Source: Holacanthus passer (taxonomy: Eukaryota > Chordata > Actinopteri > Pomacanthidae). From it: a stretch of DNA of 64,000 nucleotides. The translations under genes were made by a program, and so were the position numbers. This document shows positions 26,975 through 39,281 of the stretch, piece after piece. Under the pieces are notes generated by a model. That model was not told the DNA's origin. It searched no databases and saw only the letters and a program-made list of their open reading frames with translations. Numbering within the stretch: the stretch's first letter is position 1; each line of letters opens with the position of its first letter. The DNA lies in the NCBI GenBank assembly GCA_025331565.1, contig JAFREQ010000157.1, positions 992,001 through 1,056,000 of the forward strand, given 5' to 3'.

Positions 26975-27080
26975 CATGCACCCCTCCTCTGCCCCCTCCT
27001 CTTCTCCTCCCTTCCCCTCTCCTTTTTCACTTTTTTTCTCCTCTCTCTTCTCTCATCTAAATCTTCCCTCACCTGCCTGT
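26975..27080 (+). repeat. Polypyrimidine block
   Basis: About 100 bases consist mostly of C and T (CCCTCCTCTTCTCCTCCCTT and similar). It is followed by GCTGTTACAG near 27091, which reads like a splice acceptor. No open frame with a donor and recognisable domain follows, so it is listed as sequence composition only. Confidence 0.6.
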
Positions 27081-30000
27081 GGCTGTTACAGCAGAGGCAA
27101 CCTCCTTGACACAATAGTTTATGATTCCTGTATCATGTTTTCTTAATTTCAGTAATTACCATATTACTAGCGCCTCTTCTCTTTACAAATTATGTTGCCA
27201 ATGTTTCACCGAGTAGTACAACCACAAAACCACGCAATCACCTTCTGCCCTCTCTTTTTTACTGTACTGCCGTAACCACTGTGAACAAGTTCATCTGCTC
27301 AGCTGCTCATATTGTGTGATAAACAGCTGTTGAGAGAACAATGGTCCTTATTTTTCACTTCATGGAGGAACCAGTTCATGCATACCTAGCTTTGTGTCTG
27401 ACGTCTTTCTGGCTTTGCCTCTGGCCTTTCTCATTTGCAAATCCAGGGCGTTTCTACTGCTTTTTGTTGTAACAATTCTATCACACAAGCACTTTATGAA
27501 TAAAGCTCCAGATTGGACTCCTCAGTATGAGACATTTACTACACTATACTACATCAGTAGCAGTGCAACGGTTTGCATGCACCGTACATAATTTCAGATT
27601 AAGTGTGCATACTTGCAGAATAAATGCCCAGCTCGATAGTGTCACATTTTAGATTAGTATTTTTGTCTAGTTTTTTTGTTGCAGCACTGTTCATCTTAGT
27701 AATGGAGTGTCTACGTGACATTATCGCAGGGTTCTCGCCTTTCTCCTATTTTCCTGCCCGGACTAGACAGAGAAGTGGAGCCTTTTTTGATGAATTACAC
27801 TCCAGCACAAGAGGGCCTTTTTATTAAAAATGCCCTCTATCTTGACAAACATCAACCTGCATCGCCTGCACTATTTCATTGGATTCTCTCCAAATTTTCC
27901 CATCCCTTTTCTTTTCCCTTCAAATTAAAGAGGACTGAACAAAGGCATGTCTTTGTCTTCCCGGGATGACAAGTTGGCAGACAAGGCCAGCCGCAGGAGT
28001 TGCTGTAGTAGGAACAGACAGACAGGGCTCAAATCGTACCCATGAGCTCGACAAGATCTTTGATAAGTGTGTGTATAGAGAGAACTCTCAATTATTCTTT
28101 TTTTACCACAAGCCAAGGACATAGGCAACGTTAGAAAGCTATGTTAGATAAAGGCTGCATGTTTTTTCAACTATTGCAAGAGAAAGAGAAATTTCACCTT
28201 TTCATGCTGAGCATCATGTTAACATTGTTGCCAAATTAAAATAATTAACTGTTAAACCCTTTGAAAACGATTGTCAAAAGTTACAAAGTTCTTTATGCCT
28301 CAATCAGCCCAATTTTAAACTAAAAAATAGTCTTTCATAACATTTCAAACAAAATTCATACAGTTTGACATGAAATAATTAGATTTGTTCAAGCCTAGGC
28401 TTCTGAGGCAGGATGCCAAAATGTGAGGGTCAAAGACTCAATCATGCTCAGTCTGTGGCCTGGCCCTCGAGAGCTCAGTGGCATAATGGGACATACAGTT
28501 GGAAAAGCAAAACATAAAAACTAAAGACATTTTAGGTCCAGCTGAAATCTTTACAATACAGATTTTTTTATAAAGCGCATGAGGTTTTGTTCTTGCATTT
28601 CTATGAGAACAGTTGAAATTGTGTTTGTAGATTATTATTTTTATTTCTCTACCAATTAAATCTGTTTTGTTTGATCATGAAATTGAACTGCTCTTCTGTA
28701 TCCTTCCTGGTTACGCTACCTCAACAGCAACTACCCATGGATATTTCCTGCTCCCAGTACAACACACGCTATGGAAATAACATTGAAGCTGATCACTGCT
28801 CTGCCTCCTACATATGTATTGCATCTACTGTACGTGCAGCCCGGCCAGTCCTCCATTCAACAATTTCCCATGTTAAAAGTGACACACCAAGTGAAGCCAA
28901 AGTACACTTTCCGCTAATCAAACATACTGTGGCGTGAATGTCTGCCAGTTGTACTAACAGTTTGTCTGCAATGCAAACATGAAGTAGTCGTGGGGGATAG
29001 ATTCATGTATAAGCTTTGCAGCAGCCATGTGTCTTTTAATGTATTCCCTGTTTATGCTTCCTGATATGACAGAGCCGCTGACTCGTGTAATAACTCCTTT
29101 GCGGTCTTTCATCCTGTTTTACCAATGGTTTGCATTTTTCACAGCCCAGGAACATTTGCCAATAATCTTAATCATAAATATTCTATAGGCAGCTATACAA
29201 GAGCCCATGCTGATATACGGCTTTCTTCAGTCAAAGGCATAGTTCCACAATGCACTGTAACATGAATAGCCCCCCCAGTAAGGCTAGACACTTCTTTCTG
29301 TGGGCAACTGTATGTTACAAACTATGAAGTTGCTGCAGGTACATTTTAGAGGAAACACAGCAAATCTTTGGACGTTTACCTCAAAATGTGGTTTGACAGA
29401 CTTCAGTCCTCCTCTGTACAATCCCTAGGGTAACTGGCTGGATGTGAGTGACAGGACAGTGTCATGCCTCATTGAATCGATTGGTTTCCCTCGTATAGTT
29501 ACTTTAAACTAGACCTAGAGGGACACAATACCATTTTCTGGTTGAGAGATGGAGTGATTTGGGGGGGCCCAACCATGTGTTACATATACAGATGCTGGGA
29601 ATCAGTAGAGGACTGGTAGTTAGACTAAAATGTAAAGTATTTTCTACATATCCACTTTGTCATATTTGATTGAAGATCAGCCACCTGCTCTTTGCTGTGC
29701 ACAAAGATGAGGCCATTAAACATTCTGATTTTGTACAGAGATTACTCATGAGAAATAAAACTGACAAAGTTTTACGAAAATTAATTGATTGAATACTGTA
29801 TATGGATAAAAAAAAAATTCAGGGACTCCAGTTTTGCCACAATTCAGACGATAACTCAGTGTGAAATAGTGTTGCTGCATCGCTGCACAGATATGCACGT
29901 CACCTAATTTAGTTCTACTGCAAAGTCCCCGAACACAGCCTACTGTCCCTGAACACAGTCACCTGAACCCTTACCAACTGCGCCTCCCTCCCCAATGTGT

Positions 30001-32209
30001 TCCTGAGAAAATTGGGTCCATGTCAGCAGCCTCAAAGGGATCTCCTCTCAGGTGATCTGAGGCCATTATGAACATGTTCTAAGTGAATTGTAAGTAGATG
30101 AGACTGGAGTTCAGCTCCCTCAAGGTTTAGCATTATTTAATGATTTTCTCCACATTGCAACTTAAAAGGAGAATGACAGAGGAATCTATCATTTTGCTCA
30201 TCTATGGCCACCATTTTTCTCTACTATTTCTCTTTCCATTTGAAGGTTAGAGAGAGCAAACCACAGAGGAACACAGGGCACTACTGTTACCATTATTCAT
30301 ACAATGACAAAGTGTACAGTATTATTTCATTGTGCTGTAGTTGTCTGTTTTGTAGAGGTATCCTGATTTCAGTCGGGATGTCTGAAAACAAATCCTATAT
30401 CGTTAGACAGGAAGTAAGCCTCGCCACAAAGATAAGAGGCCATGCAGAGATCTGTCAACTACATCTGAATATGAGACGGTCCGGGCTACAGGCCAAACAC
30501 AAGGGTGAAAGGAGGAACAACTGCTCTGCTGGGGATCAGAACAAAGTACAACACCCATGGACCTATTCATGCTCCAGCCATATAAGTTTACATATGGGAT
30601 TTTGACTCAAGCCAAGTGAGAGGGGAAATGGAGAAAACATTACATATGTCTGCTCAGGCAAATGAATCAGAAGTAGATTTTTAACGGTGCATTTATTTGG
30701 TCAGTCTTACATTGAATGTCTATCTAGTTTTCTGTTTATTCTCTTTACTTTTTTGACAATCCCAGTCCGGACACAATATCCTCAACTTTCTAGCCAAATC
30801 ACTATCTTGTATTAATGTAGTTTATCCCAGTAGACCAACTATCATTTGCTTATCCTTAACCTGCAGTTTGGTATCTTCTGATGATGAACCAAAAGCAGGC
30901 TTTAGAATCATTAGCACTGTTCTAAGGATTTCATCTGAGCACTCTGGCCCTCAGGACACATCTGCATATGAGGAAAGAGATGAAAGAGATTACAAGTTTG
31001 AGAGCAAGCTGATAATAAGACCTCTCAAGGGCCATCGTGTTTCCTCTTGCTCTTGATTAATGCTGTCCAGAGGTTAAATTAGGATTTATTATGAGGACAG
31101 GTGGGGGTCTGATTTAGGATCTGCAGCACAATTTTTGTCACAAATACAACTTAATACATATTAAAGAGACCAAATGTGGATTGCAAAAGCATTACAAAGC
31201 ACATCAATATTTTGGGTCATTTATTTTAAAGATAATAATTCTGTTACTGTTTAACCACCTACAAATGCTCCCAAAACTCAACATTGTTGGATGTTACCTT
31301 GTTTAATCAAGACTTTGCAGAGAATTACGTGTTCCTAGTTGAAAACATCTGACTGTTAGTACATAATGACACAACTTGTCATTTACAGAATGAGACAGCA
31401 CTGAAGTGGGTGTTGAATGGTGGCTGTTAAATTCAAGCTAGAATAAATATAACTAACGAGCTGTGTACTCTCGTCTTTGAAGAACATGAGTGTTTAAAGT
31501 TAGTGGTAGATACTGTGTGCTGGGATGTATCTCTGTCTGTTGACATTTGGACTCCCACATAGCCTAAGATGACCTCATACTATATATTGTTCATATTTCC
31601 TCAATCTTATGATGTCGGTATATGTTTAAGAGAATGAGAACCTTTCACCTAAGAATCCCAAATTCTGCTTTAAGGATTATATTTTATGTGTTGTCATGGA
31701 TATGCTGTTACATCCATTATGATGAGTTGGATTATTCAAATAGGTTTGTTTAGCTTGCTAAGCCTAAGGCGGCTCATTTATGCATGGGTGCCCAGAGGCA
31801 GATTGCAACTATCCTTCCTCTGTCTAAACCTGAGACTCCCCGTGCCGGGTAATAAGCCTGCTATGATAATCAATCAGAGACAGGATTTTTTTCAAGCAAA
31901 TTTGAAATCCAAATCACACCAGATCTGCCATTTCCTCATAGTTTATTCTGCTCTTAGACTAATTTTTTTGTGTGTGTGTATTCTGATTACTGTTCGGCCT
32001 GTAGCACCTGAAATGTATTTGCTCTCTTTCATACTCTTCTCTTGTCCTTGCCAGCTCAACAACTCTGATGCACTCAATGCCTCTCACAGCAATTGAGAGC
32101 CTATTCTGTCAAAATCTTTTTGTAAACACTGTTTTTCCTCTTCTTGTCTTGATTTTTGTGCGTGTGTGTGTCTGGAAATACTAAAAATCTGCCTTTGTTA
32201 ATTTCTCAG

Positions 32210-32398
32210 AGAACCAGATCCCCCACGGCTTCCCCACCATCGATATGGGTCCCCAACTGAAGGTGGTTGAAAGGACCAGAACTGCCACCATGCTGTGTGC
32301 TGCCAGCGGAAACCCGGACCCAGAGATCTCCTGGTACAAGGACATGCTTCCTGTGGACATCAGCAGCAGCAACGGCCGCATTAAACAGCTTCGTTCAG
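32210..32398 (+). CDS. ptprf: ptprf exon: Ig2, N-terminal part
   Basis: 189 nt, phase 1 in and phase 1 out. It encodes ENQIPHGFPTIDMGPQLKVV, then ERTRTATMLCAASGNPDPEI with the first Ig2 cysteine, then SWYKDMLPVDISSSNGRIKQ LRS. This is one of the most conserved stretches in LAR-family receptors. It leaves at TTCAG|GTACAA, a weak donor that lies inside a 32-bp tandem duplication (see 32396-32459). The next constitutive exon is 36734-36844. The GGTPIR microexon at 34257 can be inserted in frame between them. Confidence 0.97.
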
Positions 32399-32459
32399 GT
32401 ACAATTTGATTTGATCTGATTTAATTTCAGGTGCAATTTGATTTGATCTGATTTAAGGA
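32396..32459 (+). repeat. 32-bp tandem duplication across the Ig2 splice donor
   Basis: Two adjacent copies run from CAGGTACAATTTGATTTGAT at 32396 and from CAGGTGCAATTTGATTTGAT at 32428. They differ at one base in the donor (A to G) and in the last three bases. The first copy holds the authentic 5' splice site (32399) and the second an equally placed CAG|GTGCAA (32431). Use of the second donor would add 32 nt and read TGA three codons after the authentic junction. The high similarity suggests a recent event. Confidence 0.9.
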
Positions 32460-34256
32460 TTTAGCTGTTACTCAACATACTGATAATGTAAACACAGCAA
32501 AGGCGAGCTGTAGGGTACAAGATGACATCAAATACTAACAGACATGAGTCATGTTAGACACGAGGATGATGTGAAAACACAAAAGGCCTTTGTTGTCATA
32601 TATGACTTCATGGATTGTCTTTCATCACAAAAGACATGAAAGTTTTATTCAAAGTTTGTCACCTTGATAAGTTAGCTGACTTCTTACAGAATTTCATTCC
32701 TCACAACAGCGGTAGACACTTATAAAGTAACACAGAAGTTGGAATGAAGTTGTTCTTGCGTTTGTGCAATCTTTGACAGTGATGCATGAGCTCGTAACCT
32801 TCCAAAGTACAGAAAGAGAATTTTTCACCATATTAAATAATCCTTAATCCCCCCTTAAACATGCAGCTGGGTGACAATGAGGCCGGCCGTTGATGCATTA
32901 GCTTGGCTTCAACCTTGCGAAAAAATAAAAAATCAATGAGGTGCTCTTTGTTCACAGTAGCAGTCCACTTGATAAATAAACAGCGTCTGCCTGACCTGGA
33001 TTAGACGACAACGGTGCAAGGTGGAAAGATTAGTGGCTTTTGACCAGGTTCTGTCTTGCCACTCCTTTCTAAATCTACCTCACTTAGAGAGTGTCAGGCC
33101 AGGCTGCAGGTCTGAGGCCCGAAAGATTAAAGATGAGAGCTACTCCAGAAAAAGCCTGGCTTTTTCTATAGCAGCCCAGTGGAAGCCGAATACAGGTCAC
33201 TGGAGCATGTTCACTTGGACTGTCCATGTTCTTGCAATATTAAAAATGTGGCTCAACTACAAGCACAACTCAAATTAGATACAGATTTCTCACAAATTAG
33301 ATACCAACACAACTACTTAATTGTTTGATAATGCTTTTATAACAAGGATAAAATTCTGCCTTTGACTGTGATTTTTTTTTCTTCAAGCAACAAACTTTTA
33401 ATTAGTTTTCTTTCTTGCATATAGTGCGAGTGCCTGAAAATGTGCTGATATGCAATGCCCTCAGACTAACAATTCTTTTTATCCACAACCCTTTACTTGA
33501 CATCTGCTGCCGTATCAGGATTTACGTTACTGCATATGACCTGAAATGAGGCCAATTTTGCGACGGCGGAAAAAAAGCACAGTAATTTGCTGCCACCGTT
33601 TAGCAGAAAAGGCAGACCCCCGTTCCTCTAACTGCATCACGTTCGCTCGGCTTTGAGTGAGCACACAAACACATTTGGTCTATCTTTTCACACCATCCAC
33701 TTCATTCGCTCTGCAGAGATACTAACTTCTTTTCAATTTAATACCTCTGACCTGAATTCTTTATCCTGTGCATCACTCTATTTACTGTGTATGACTTTTC
33801 ATTCATTTCTCTTGCCCATTTTACTAACTGCTTTCTGCACAAATGCAGTCTGTACAAAGAGTGGGGGTCATCTTAAATTAGAAAGCTTAATAAAAAATCT
33901 GCTTGATTTGCATACTTTTTTAATGCTGCTATGAAAGGAGGACAAATGTGGCTGTAGCTTGTGTCTGCATATGCAAAAGCAGCAGCATTACAGTTCAAAA
34001 TGTTTGCCTGACAGAAGGGATCCTTCTCAAAGGCATTTACAGACATGTACAGTCGAAAATGTATTCTTTCCTCATAGCATGGATTAAGTACACTGAACTT
34101 TGTCACATTGCATTTAAGTGGCTTCTACTCTGTATCAGTCTTTTTTTTTCTTTTTATCTGTGGCCTGTCAGAAGCCATGTTTTTCTCTCCCACTGTTGTA
34201 AGTGGATTACTAACTAATCTCTCAACCCTGTTTGCATCGAAATTACTCCCACCTAG
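32399..34256 (+). other. Intron upstream of the GGTPIR microexon
   Basis: Phase-1 intron of 1,858 bp. It starts in the duplicated donor and ends in a textbook branch-point and acceptor region for the microexon. A 9-nt microexon for ESI, found in other LAR-family genes at this place, was looked for by eye and not seen. Confidence 0.8.
34208..34256 (+). promoter_or_regulatory. Branch point and PTB/SRRM4-type signals of the GGTPIR microexon
   Basis: A perfect TACTAAC branch-point consensus lies at 34208-34214, with its branch A 44 bases before the exon. It is followed by TCTCTC (34218-34223), nine bases, TGC (34233-34235) and the CACCTAG acceptor. A UCUCUC element followed by UGC upstream of the acceptor is the known arrangement at neural microexons, repressed by PTBP1 and activated by SRRM4/nSR100. 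Motif presence is seen; neuronal control is inferred. Confidence 0.6.
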
Positions 34257-34274
34257 GTGGTACACCAATTAGAG
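34257..34274 (+). CDS. ptprf: ptprf microexon: GGTPIR insert in Ig2 (meA-type)
   Basis: An 18-nt exon, GTGGTACACCAATTAGAG, between CACCTAG and GTAAGG. Entering and leaving in phase 1, it adds exactly GGTPIR between LRS and GALQIEN. GGTPIR is the known six-residue part of the mini-exon A insert in Ig2 of type IIa receptor phosphatases, which lies in the loop near the Ig1-Ig2 surface and alters binding to postsynaptic partners such as IL1RAPL1, Slitrks and TrkC in the paralogues. Sequence, phase, location and splice signals all agree. Whether inclusion is regulated in this species cannot be read from DNA. Confidence 0.95.
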
Positions 34275-36733
34275 GTAAGGATGATAAAGTGTGTTGGAAA
34301 ATATCACGTCCACACCATTCCCTCACATCCATATCAGACCCCTGCATTCCCCCCAAAATGCCACATCACCAGGTTCATCCTCGCTGTTAGCGCCAACCCA
34401 CCCTCCTCCACTCCCCCCCTCGTCTCTTCCCCCACACGTTCTGTCTGCTGTCTGCTCCTTAACAAACAAATGATCACCAACCCTGATGTCAGGAGAATGG
34501 AAATGCAAAAGCAAGTCCAAGGTGTTATCTTGCAAATGAGCTTTTTCAAGGCTCCTCCTATTCTGTTAGAAATGAACCAAGTTTATAACGCACACATTCA
34601 CGCAGAAACAAAAACATATTTCGGCCTCAGCCTCTCCTCTTGCTTTTCAGTGAAAAGGGGGGAGGACTTGCATTTTAACTAAAGGCCACCGTTGCCACAA
34701 GAGGATCTACCTGCCTCCTCTATGCAGCCTCGCTGTAAACTTAAATGGCTGCATTTGCATACAGCCTATGCAGCAATGCCCCCCAGCATGGGAACAGGAG
34801 ACCTGGTCGAGATTGTTAAGGTGGAAGCTTCAACCCGTTTTTATGGTAATCATCTGCTTTCCCCCTTGAGTGAAAGCATGATTTCAGTTCAACAACAGCG
34901 AGGTAAATAGCGGACGTCTGGGGCAAACTGAATACATTATTAATACATTATAATACATTGGCGCTACCAGCTGTCTGTCTCATGTCTGTGCGTCCATGGC
35001 TCCTAATACAGCCCATATTCAATTAGGAGTTAGGAGTTAAGGCAGCCTTATGGCAGCCTCTATGCCCCCTATGTAATTTCTGCACTGGGAAATAGTGAAA
35101 TGACCTTGTGGAAGATCTGCCAGTGTTTGAGTAGTTGGAAGTAATTGAAGGGGTTTAATGTTGAAGCTCTGACAACTGCTATAGCGGTAACCTTCTGCAT
35201 TCCTGTAGTACTCGCTCTGTTTTCTCCCATGGGAGAATGGGCAGATTGACAGATTGGTGACAACAGCATTAGTATGCAGGTGCATGTCAGTGCTGAATCA
35301 GACAGCGATGAGCTCAACGTGCAGAGCAAACACCTTGGAGAGATGTGTTGTCATGAGATCTGAGGTGGTATTGCCACATGTCACTGCCCCGCCCTGTTTC
35401 ACTTCTCTTTTTTGGTCTCGTCTTGATTCGAGTCCCCTTTGGTTGGTGGTGAACCTGTTTGTCACATTCATCTCATACTGCATGATGTGGAAAAAAAATG
35501 TATCCTGACATCATCTTATGCTGAGTATTTTTGTCTTTTTCAAACTGCATGGTGGCTGGCTGCCTTTCATGCTCGTACCATGCTGTTTTGGAGATGTGAT
35601 AACTGTTAGCACTCACTTGTGACATACGTATACATACATACCGCTGAGTGAAGTAGTTTTGTTTTTAAACATATGTATTTTTTAAATTTATGGGACACAG
35701 GTAAGATTGTTGTTTTAGGTCTTTTTTTTTCGTCTCACTTATCAGCCATTTGCAATTCAGCAGCAATAATTAAATGATGGTTATGGACATGGAGTGTCAA
35801 CATGACCACAGCAAGACAGGTCTCCTGAGCTTTCATGCTTTGTTAGAAACAACATGTTAGCCTTCTGTCTGACGACTACAGCTACTTGGGATTGTGAATA
35901 CTAATCTAAGCCATCTGGCAGAGGAGCGCCTCCCTTGAGGGCTTCCGTGAGACATGGTCAAATAGTTGGTAATAAAAGAAAACAATTATGATCTCACTGT
36001 TAAATGCATACTCAACAAAGACTGAAGAAATTGCTTTGTCGCAAAAATCTTCCTTACTAAAACTTGGAGGAACAATTCAGTCATCACATTTTACTCGTGT
36101 TGGTTAAATTATGGTTGCATTCTGATTTTATTTCAACCTCTGAAAACACTTACTCTCTGATCAAAGCTAACATTTCTCCTGAGGCCCGCAACTGTAAATA
36201 ATGTCCTTTGTTAAAACTGTATGAAACACAAATTGCACAGTTGATATTAAGCAGCAGTTTGATCATTTATTTAGATATTACGTTCATCCTTTTGTTTTTG
36301 TTGTGGTTATTTTGCTCCATAGTGTAGCTCCATCCTAACATGTGTCTGGGATAGATTACTCTCCATGACACAAACACTATGCTTTGTCAATTATTTCCAG
36401 AAGCAGAGGGCCTAATCATACTGTGATGGTCGTGACATGTTATTCAGAAGATTAATTGACCCTCAGTCACGATCTTTTTTTCTCCTAAACACGAGTAGGC
36501 AAATATTCTGTTAAACTTGCCAAATCAGCTAAATGCTTGTGTTGCCGTAAGCATTTCTCTGACAAAACTGTGTCCATGTCTGAGACGCTTAATTACACAT
36601 GAACTGGGTTAGACTAGTCGACTACAGGCTCTCTAGCGAGTCACTGTACAGATATCTGCTGTGGTTTCATGCCAAGTTACATCTCATATTCCACAACTGT
36701 CAAGACAGCTAAATTTGTTAATCCTCTATGCAG
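34275..36733 (+). other. Intron downstream of the GGTPIR microexon
   Basis: Phase-1 intron of 2,459 bp (GTAAGG donor, CTATGCAG acceptor). It has small local tandem duplications near 34932 and 35025 and no recognisable gene or mobile element. A 141-codon open frame beginning in the microexon is chance: it runs through the donor into low-complexity intron. Confidence 0.85.
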
Positions 36734-36844
36734 GAGCTCTGCAAATTGAGAACAGCGAGGAGTCCGACCAAGGGAAATACGAATGTGTTGCAATGAACAG
36801 CGCTGGGACCCGTTACTCATCTCCTGCCAATCTCTACGTACGAG
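36734..36844 (+). CDS. ptprf: ptprf exon: Ig2, C-terminal part
   Basis: 111 nt, phase 1 in and out (GTAAAG donor). It encodes GALQIENSEESDQGKYECVA followed by MNSAGTRYSSPANLYVR. It carries the second Ig2 cysteine in KYECVA and the SAGTRYS turn shared by all LAR-family receptors. It is followed by a 7.2-kb interval to Ig3 that contains the candidate DQRE microexon. Direct joining to Ig3 gives YVR-VRRVPPRF; with the microexon the linker becomes YVR-DQRE-VRRVPPRF. Confidence 0.97.
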
Positions 36845-39242
36845 GTAAAGTCAAACGTCTCTCTCAATTCTTGAATTAATCTGTCATTTCTGTAGTCTCA
36901 AGCATTCACAAACCACAAACAACCATGCAATCCTCTAAAGCTTCTCGCCTGTTTCATTCTAAATGTTGTTCATTCACCAGTGACCATGGATCTTTATGTC
37001 TCTTTCTCCCTTTGAGACCCTCAATGATTCATCCACACCGACGATTTCAGTTATTTTATTTTCGCTTATTTTGGATGTTTCTTCTCCGGAGTGCGTGAGA
37101 GCGAATGTGCTGTGTTTGATTGACATCTTCCTCACTCTCCTGTTAGCTTTGTTGCAGCTGCCAGGGCGGGACAAATTACACCTTTTATAATTCTTATTGG
37201 TGCATGAATTCCCAGCATAGCTCTGCCCACCGTCAACCTGAGCAGCGTTCTAATTATCCCGGATAAGTGAAAACACCTGTGGAAAAACACTTTCAGGGTC
37301 TTTGTTAGTTGTGTAATTTCCACATTTAATGACCACATTTATACCACTATTTCTCTTTCTTTTTCTCTCCTTCAACCAATTCTCCCACCGTTATTCCTGC
37401 CGTGCCACCCCTCCCATACCAATGAGCTGAACTAACCTCAACCTCCTGTGAACTCGACCAGGTGCGGCCCCTGTGAAAACAGCTGCATTGAAACCGTTTC
37501 CTCTGCTGGCATTGAAAACCTTGCCAGGCCTCCTTTCTTTTTTATTTTGACTGTATCGAAAGGCTCCATTATTCCCCCCCAGCACAACCCAGAGCTCCTA
37601 CAGGCATGGAGGGGTCTGGAGTTTCAGGGTTTGTTTTTGTTGTGGTCTCTCCGTGAGCAGACTAATGCAGGGCAAGGGCAGCATTGTACCCATCCTGGAA
37701 AAAGCTGGTATAGGGGAGAGAGTAGTCTAGGTCAGCCCCTGTGGATAACACCACCATGTCTGATGTACATGAAACAGAATAGCTGCTCCAGTTGTTAGTG
37801 TGGGTGGAGGAGGAGGGGAGGGAGGGAATGAAAGTGTCAGGGTAAGAAAGAGACACACTCAGCTATCACTTCATAATTTTGTTAAAAGCATATACAGCAG
37901 TGTATCTTACAGGCTATTTTATGGATGAGTGATTCCATTGTCTGTTTTTCCATCCAACAAGATAAAATAAGTAAATTAGTGTCCACTGTTTCCCCTCGAA
38001 CCCAGACAGAAAATAACAAGCCTCAGCTTAGGAAATGTCAGATTGAATTAAGAGTGCTCTTTTTTAACAAAATCTCCTCTCACCAAAATGTGCTCTGCTA
38101 ATGTTCGGCGTCAGTATTTTTCCTATTAGAACAGGATCTGAAAAGAATCTTTTTCCAGCAGACAGAACCTCCTCCTCGATCAGAGCAACCGGAGGTAAAA
38201 TCATCCTCGAGCACCACAGAAGCATCAAATTTACAGATTAAACACTGTGGGCTCCAGAAGGTTTAGATCTTAAATCTTGACAGGGGGAGGTAGTCAGCCA
38301 AACAGCAAAGGCGAGAAAGGGATGTAAGTCTCGTCTATTAATCAGGGCATGTCTGTCACAGGTGCAAGCGCAGCCTTTTCTTCCCCTCAGAGGTAATTAC
38401 AGTAGTTGTGTGGCTTGGCGCCAGCAGGGCCCCCAGGCCGAGCTAGTCTGTAACACCACCCAGGTAGCTGTCAACCCATTGGCCCCAACACCAACTTTTC
38501 CGCCAGCCTCACCACACCAGTGGAGAGATAGAAATCAAACTAACCGTAACCTTTTAAAAGTGTACTAGTCTGGGACGGAGAACAAAGGCTCCAGCCATGT
38601 TTTCACTCCATCTTTGTTACCGCTGCGAGAATGAGAAGACGAGACCCGGGGCTGCGCTATCACTGGGCTGCTTGATTTGGTTTAAGACATGAGGGACTCA
38701 AGACAAGTGGCCTTTGACATGCCTCTCTTCCTTTTCTGTTGTTATGTGAGTGTTTTTTTTATTCTAAGACACCAGAGGGGGGATTTAGGGGCTTACAACA
38801 TCTGCTCTCAAACCTGTAAACACAACAAGCTTCGGAAACAAACAGGTCATTTGACAACTGTTAAATTTTACAGTGTTGATGTGTAGCAGCAAGCTACGGA
38901 AATTTGGTTGACTCCAAACTTCCAGCACAAAATTAAATTGACATTTGGGCTATAAACACTTAAAAACAATAATGTTATAATTCTTAATGCAGTGTGGTGA
39001 ACAAAAAATTGCAATTCAGTGCTGAGATTAAGATATTTACTTTGGAGTAAATTAAATGACTCTATCACTGGATTAAATTCGGTGCCATCAAATAGTTTTA
39101 TCCTCCCTGGGTAGGACAGTCGTTTATAGGCTTGAAATGTCAATGTTACCCCTACTTGAAGGTGACATATGAAAAAGATTACCATGGGAGAAAGAATTAT
39201 GTTATTATTCTCTATCAACACCCTTCCAACATCCGCCCACAT

Positions 39243-39281
<39 letters not shown>

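Larger units (their letters stand above)
10573..32209 (+). other. Large phase-1 intron between Ig1 and Ig2 (21.6 kb)
   Basis: It separates Ig1 from Ig2. It contains a hAT-type element (11002-11746), a tRNA-derived SINE (about 13400-13733), SINE-like relics near 14309 and 16230, GA and CA microsatellites, a split fish repeat (24897-25590), a possible interspersed repeat (about 22310-22760) and a polypyrimidine block near 27000. No nested gene was found on either strand: open frames are short and domain-free. Large introns at this point are usual for the LAR family. Confidence 0.85.

Noticed and set aside
27091..27115. Possible exon after the polypyrimidine block and TTACAG near 27096
   Set aside because: There is no following open frame with a good donor and no similarity to LAR-family sequence. 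The phase-1 frame is not maintained.
32399..34256. A 9-nt ESI microexon next to GGTPIR
   Set aside because: No AG-N9-GT with ESI codons in phase 1 was seen by eye in this intron. A computed search would be needed to exclude it fully.
34257..34682. 141-codon open frame starting at the GGTPIR microexon
   Set aside because: It uses a different frame from the receptor, reads through the splice donor, and encodes low-complexity sequence. It is a by-product of AT- and C-rich intron.
38173..38192. AGCAACCGGAG between AG and GT as an alternative mini-exon B
   Set aside because: It is 11 nt long, so inclusion would shift the frame. The 12-nt candidate at 40455 fits length, phase and residues.
38620..38640. 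CTGCGAGAA, which spells LRE, near 38625
   Set aside because: It is not preceded by a splice acceptor and not followed by a GT donor at the required spacing.
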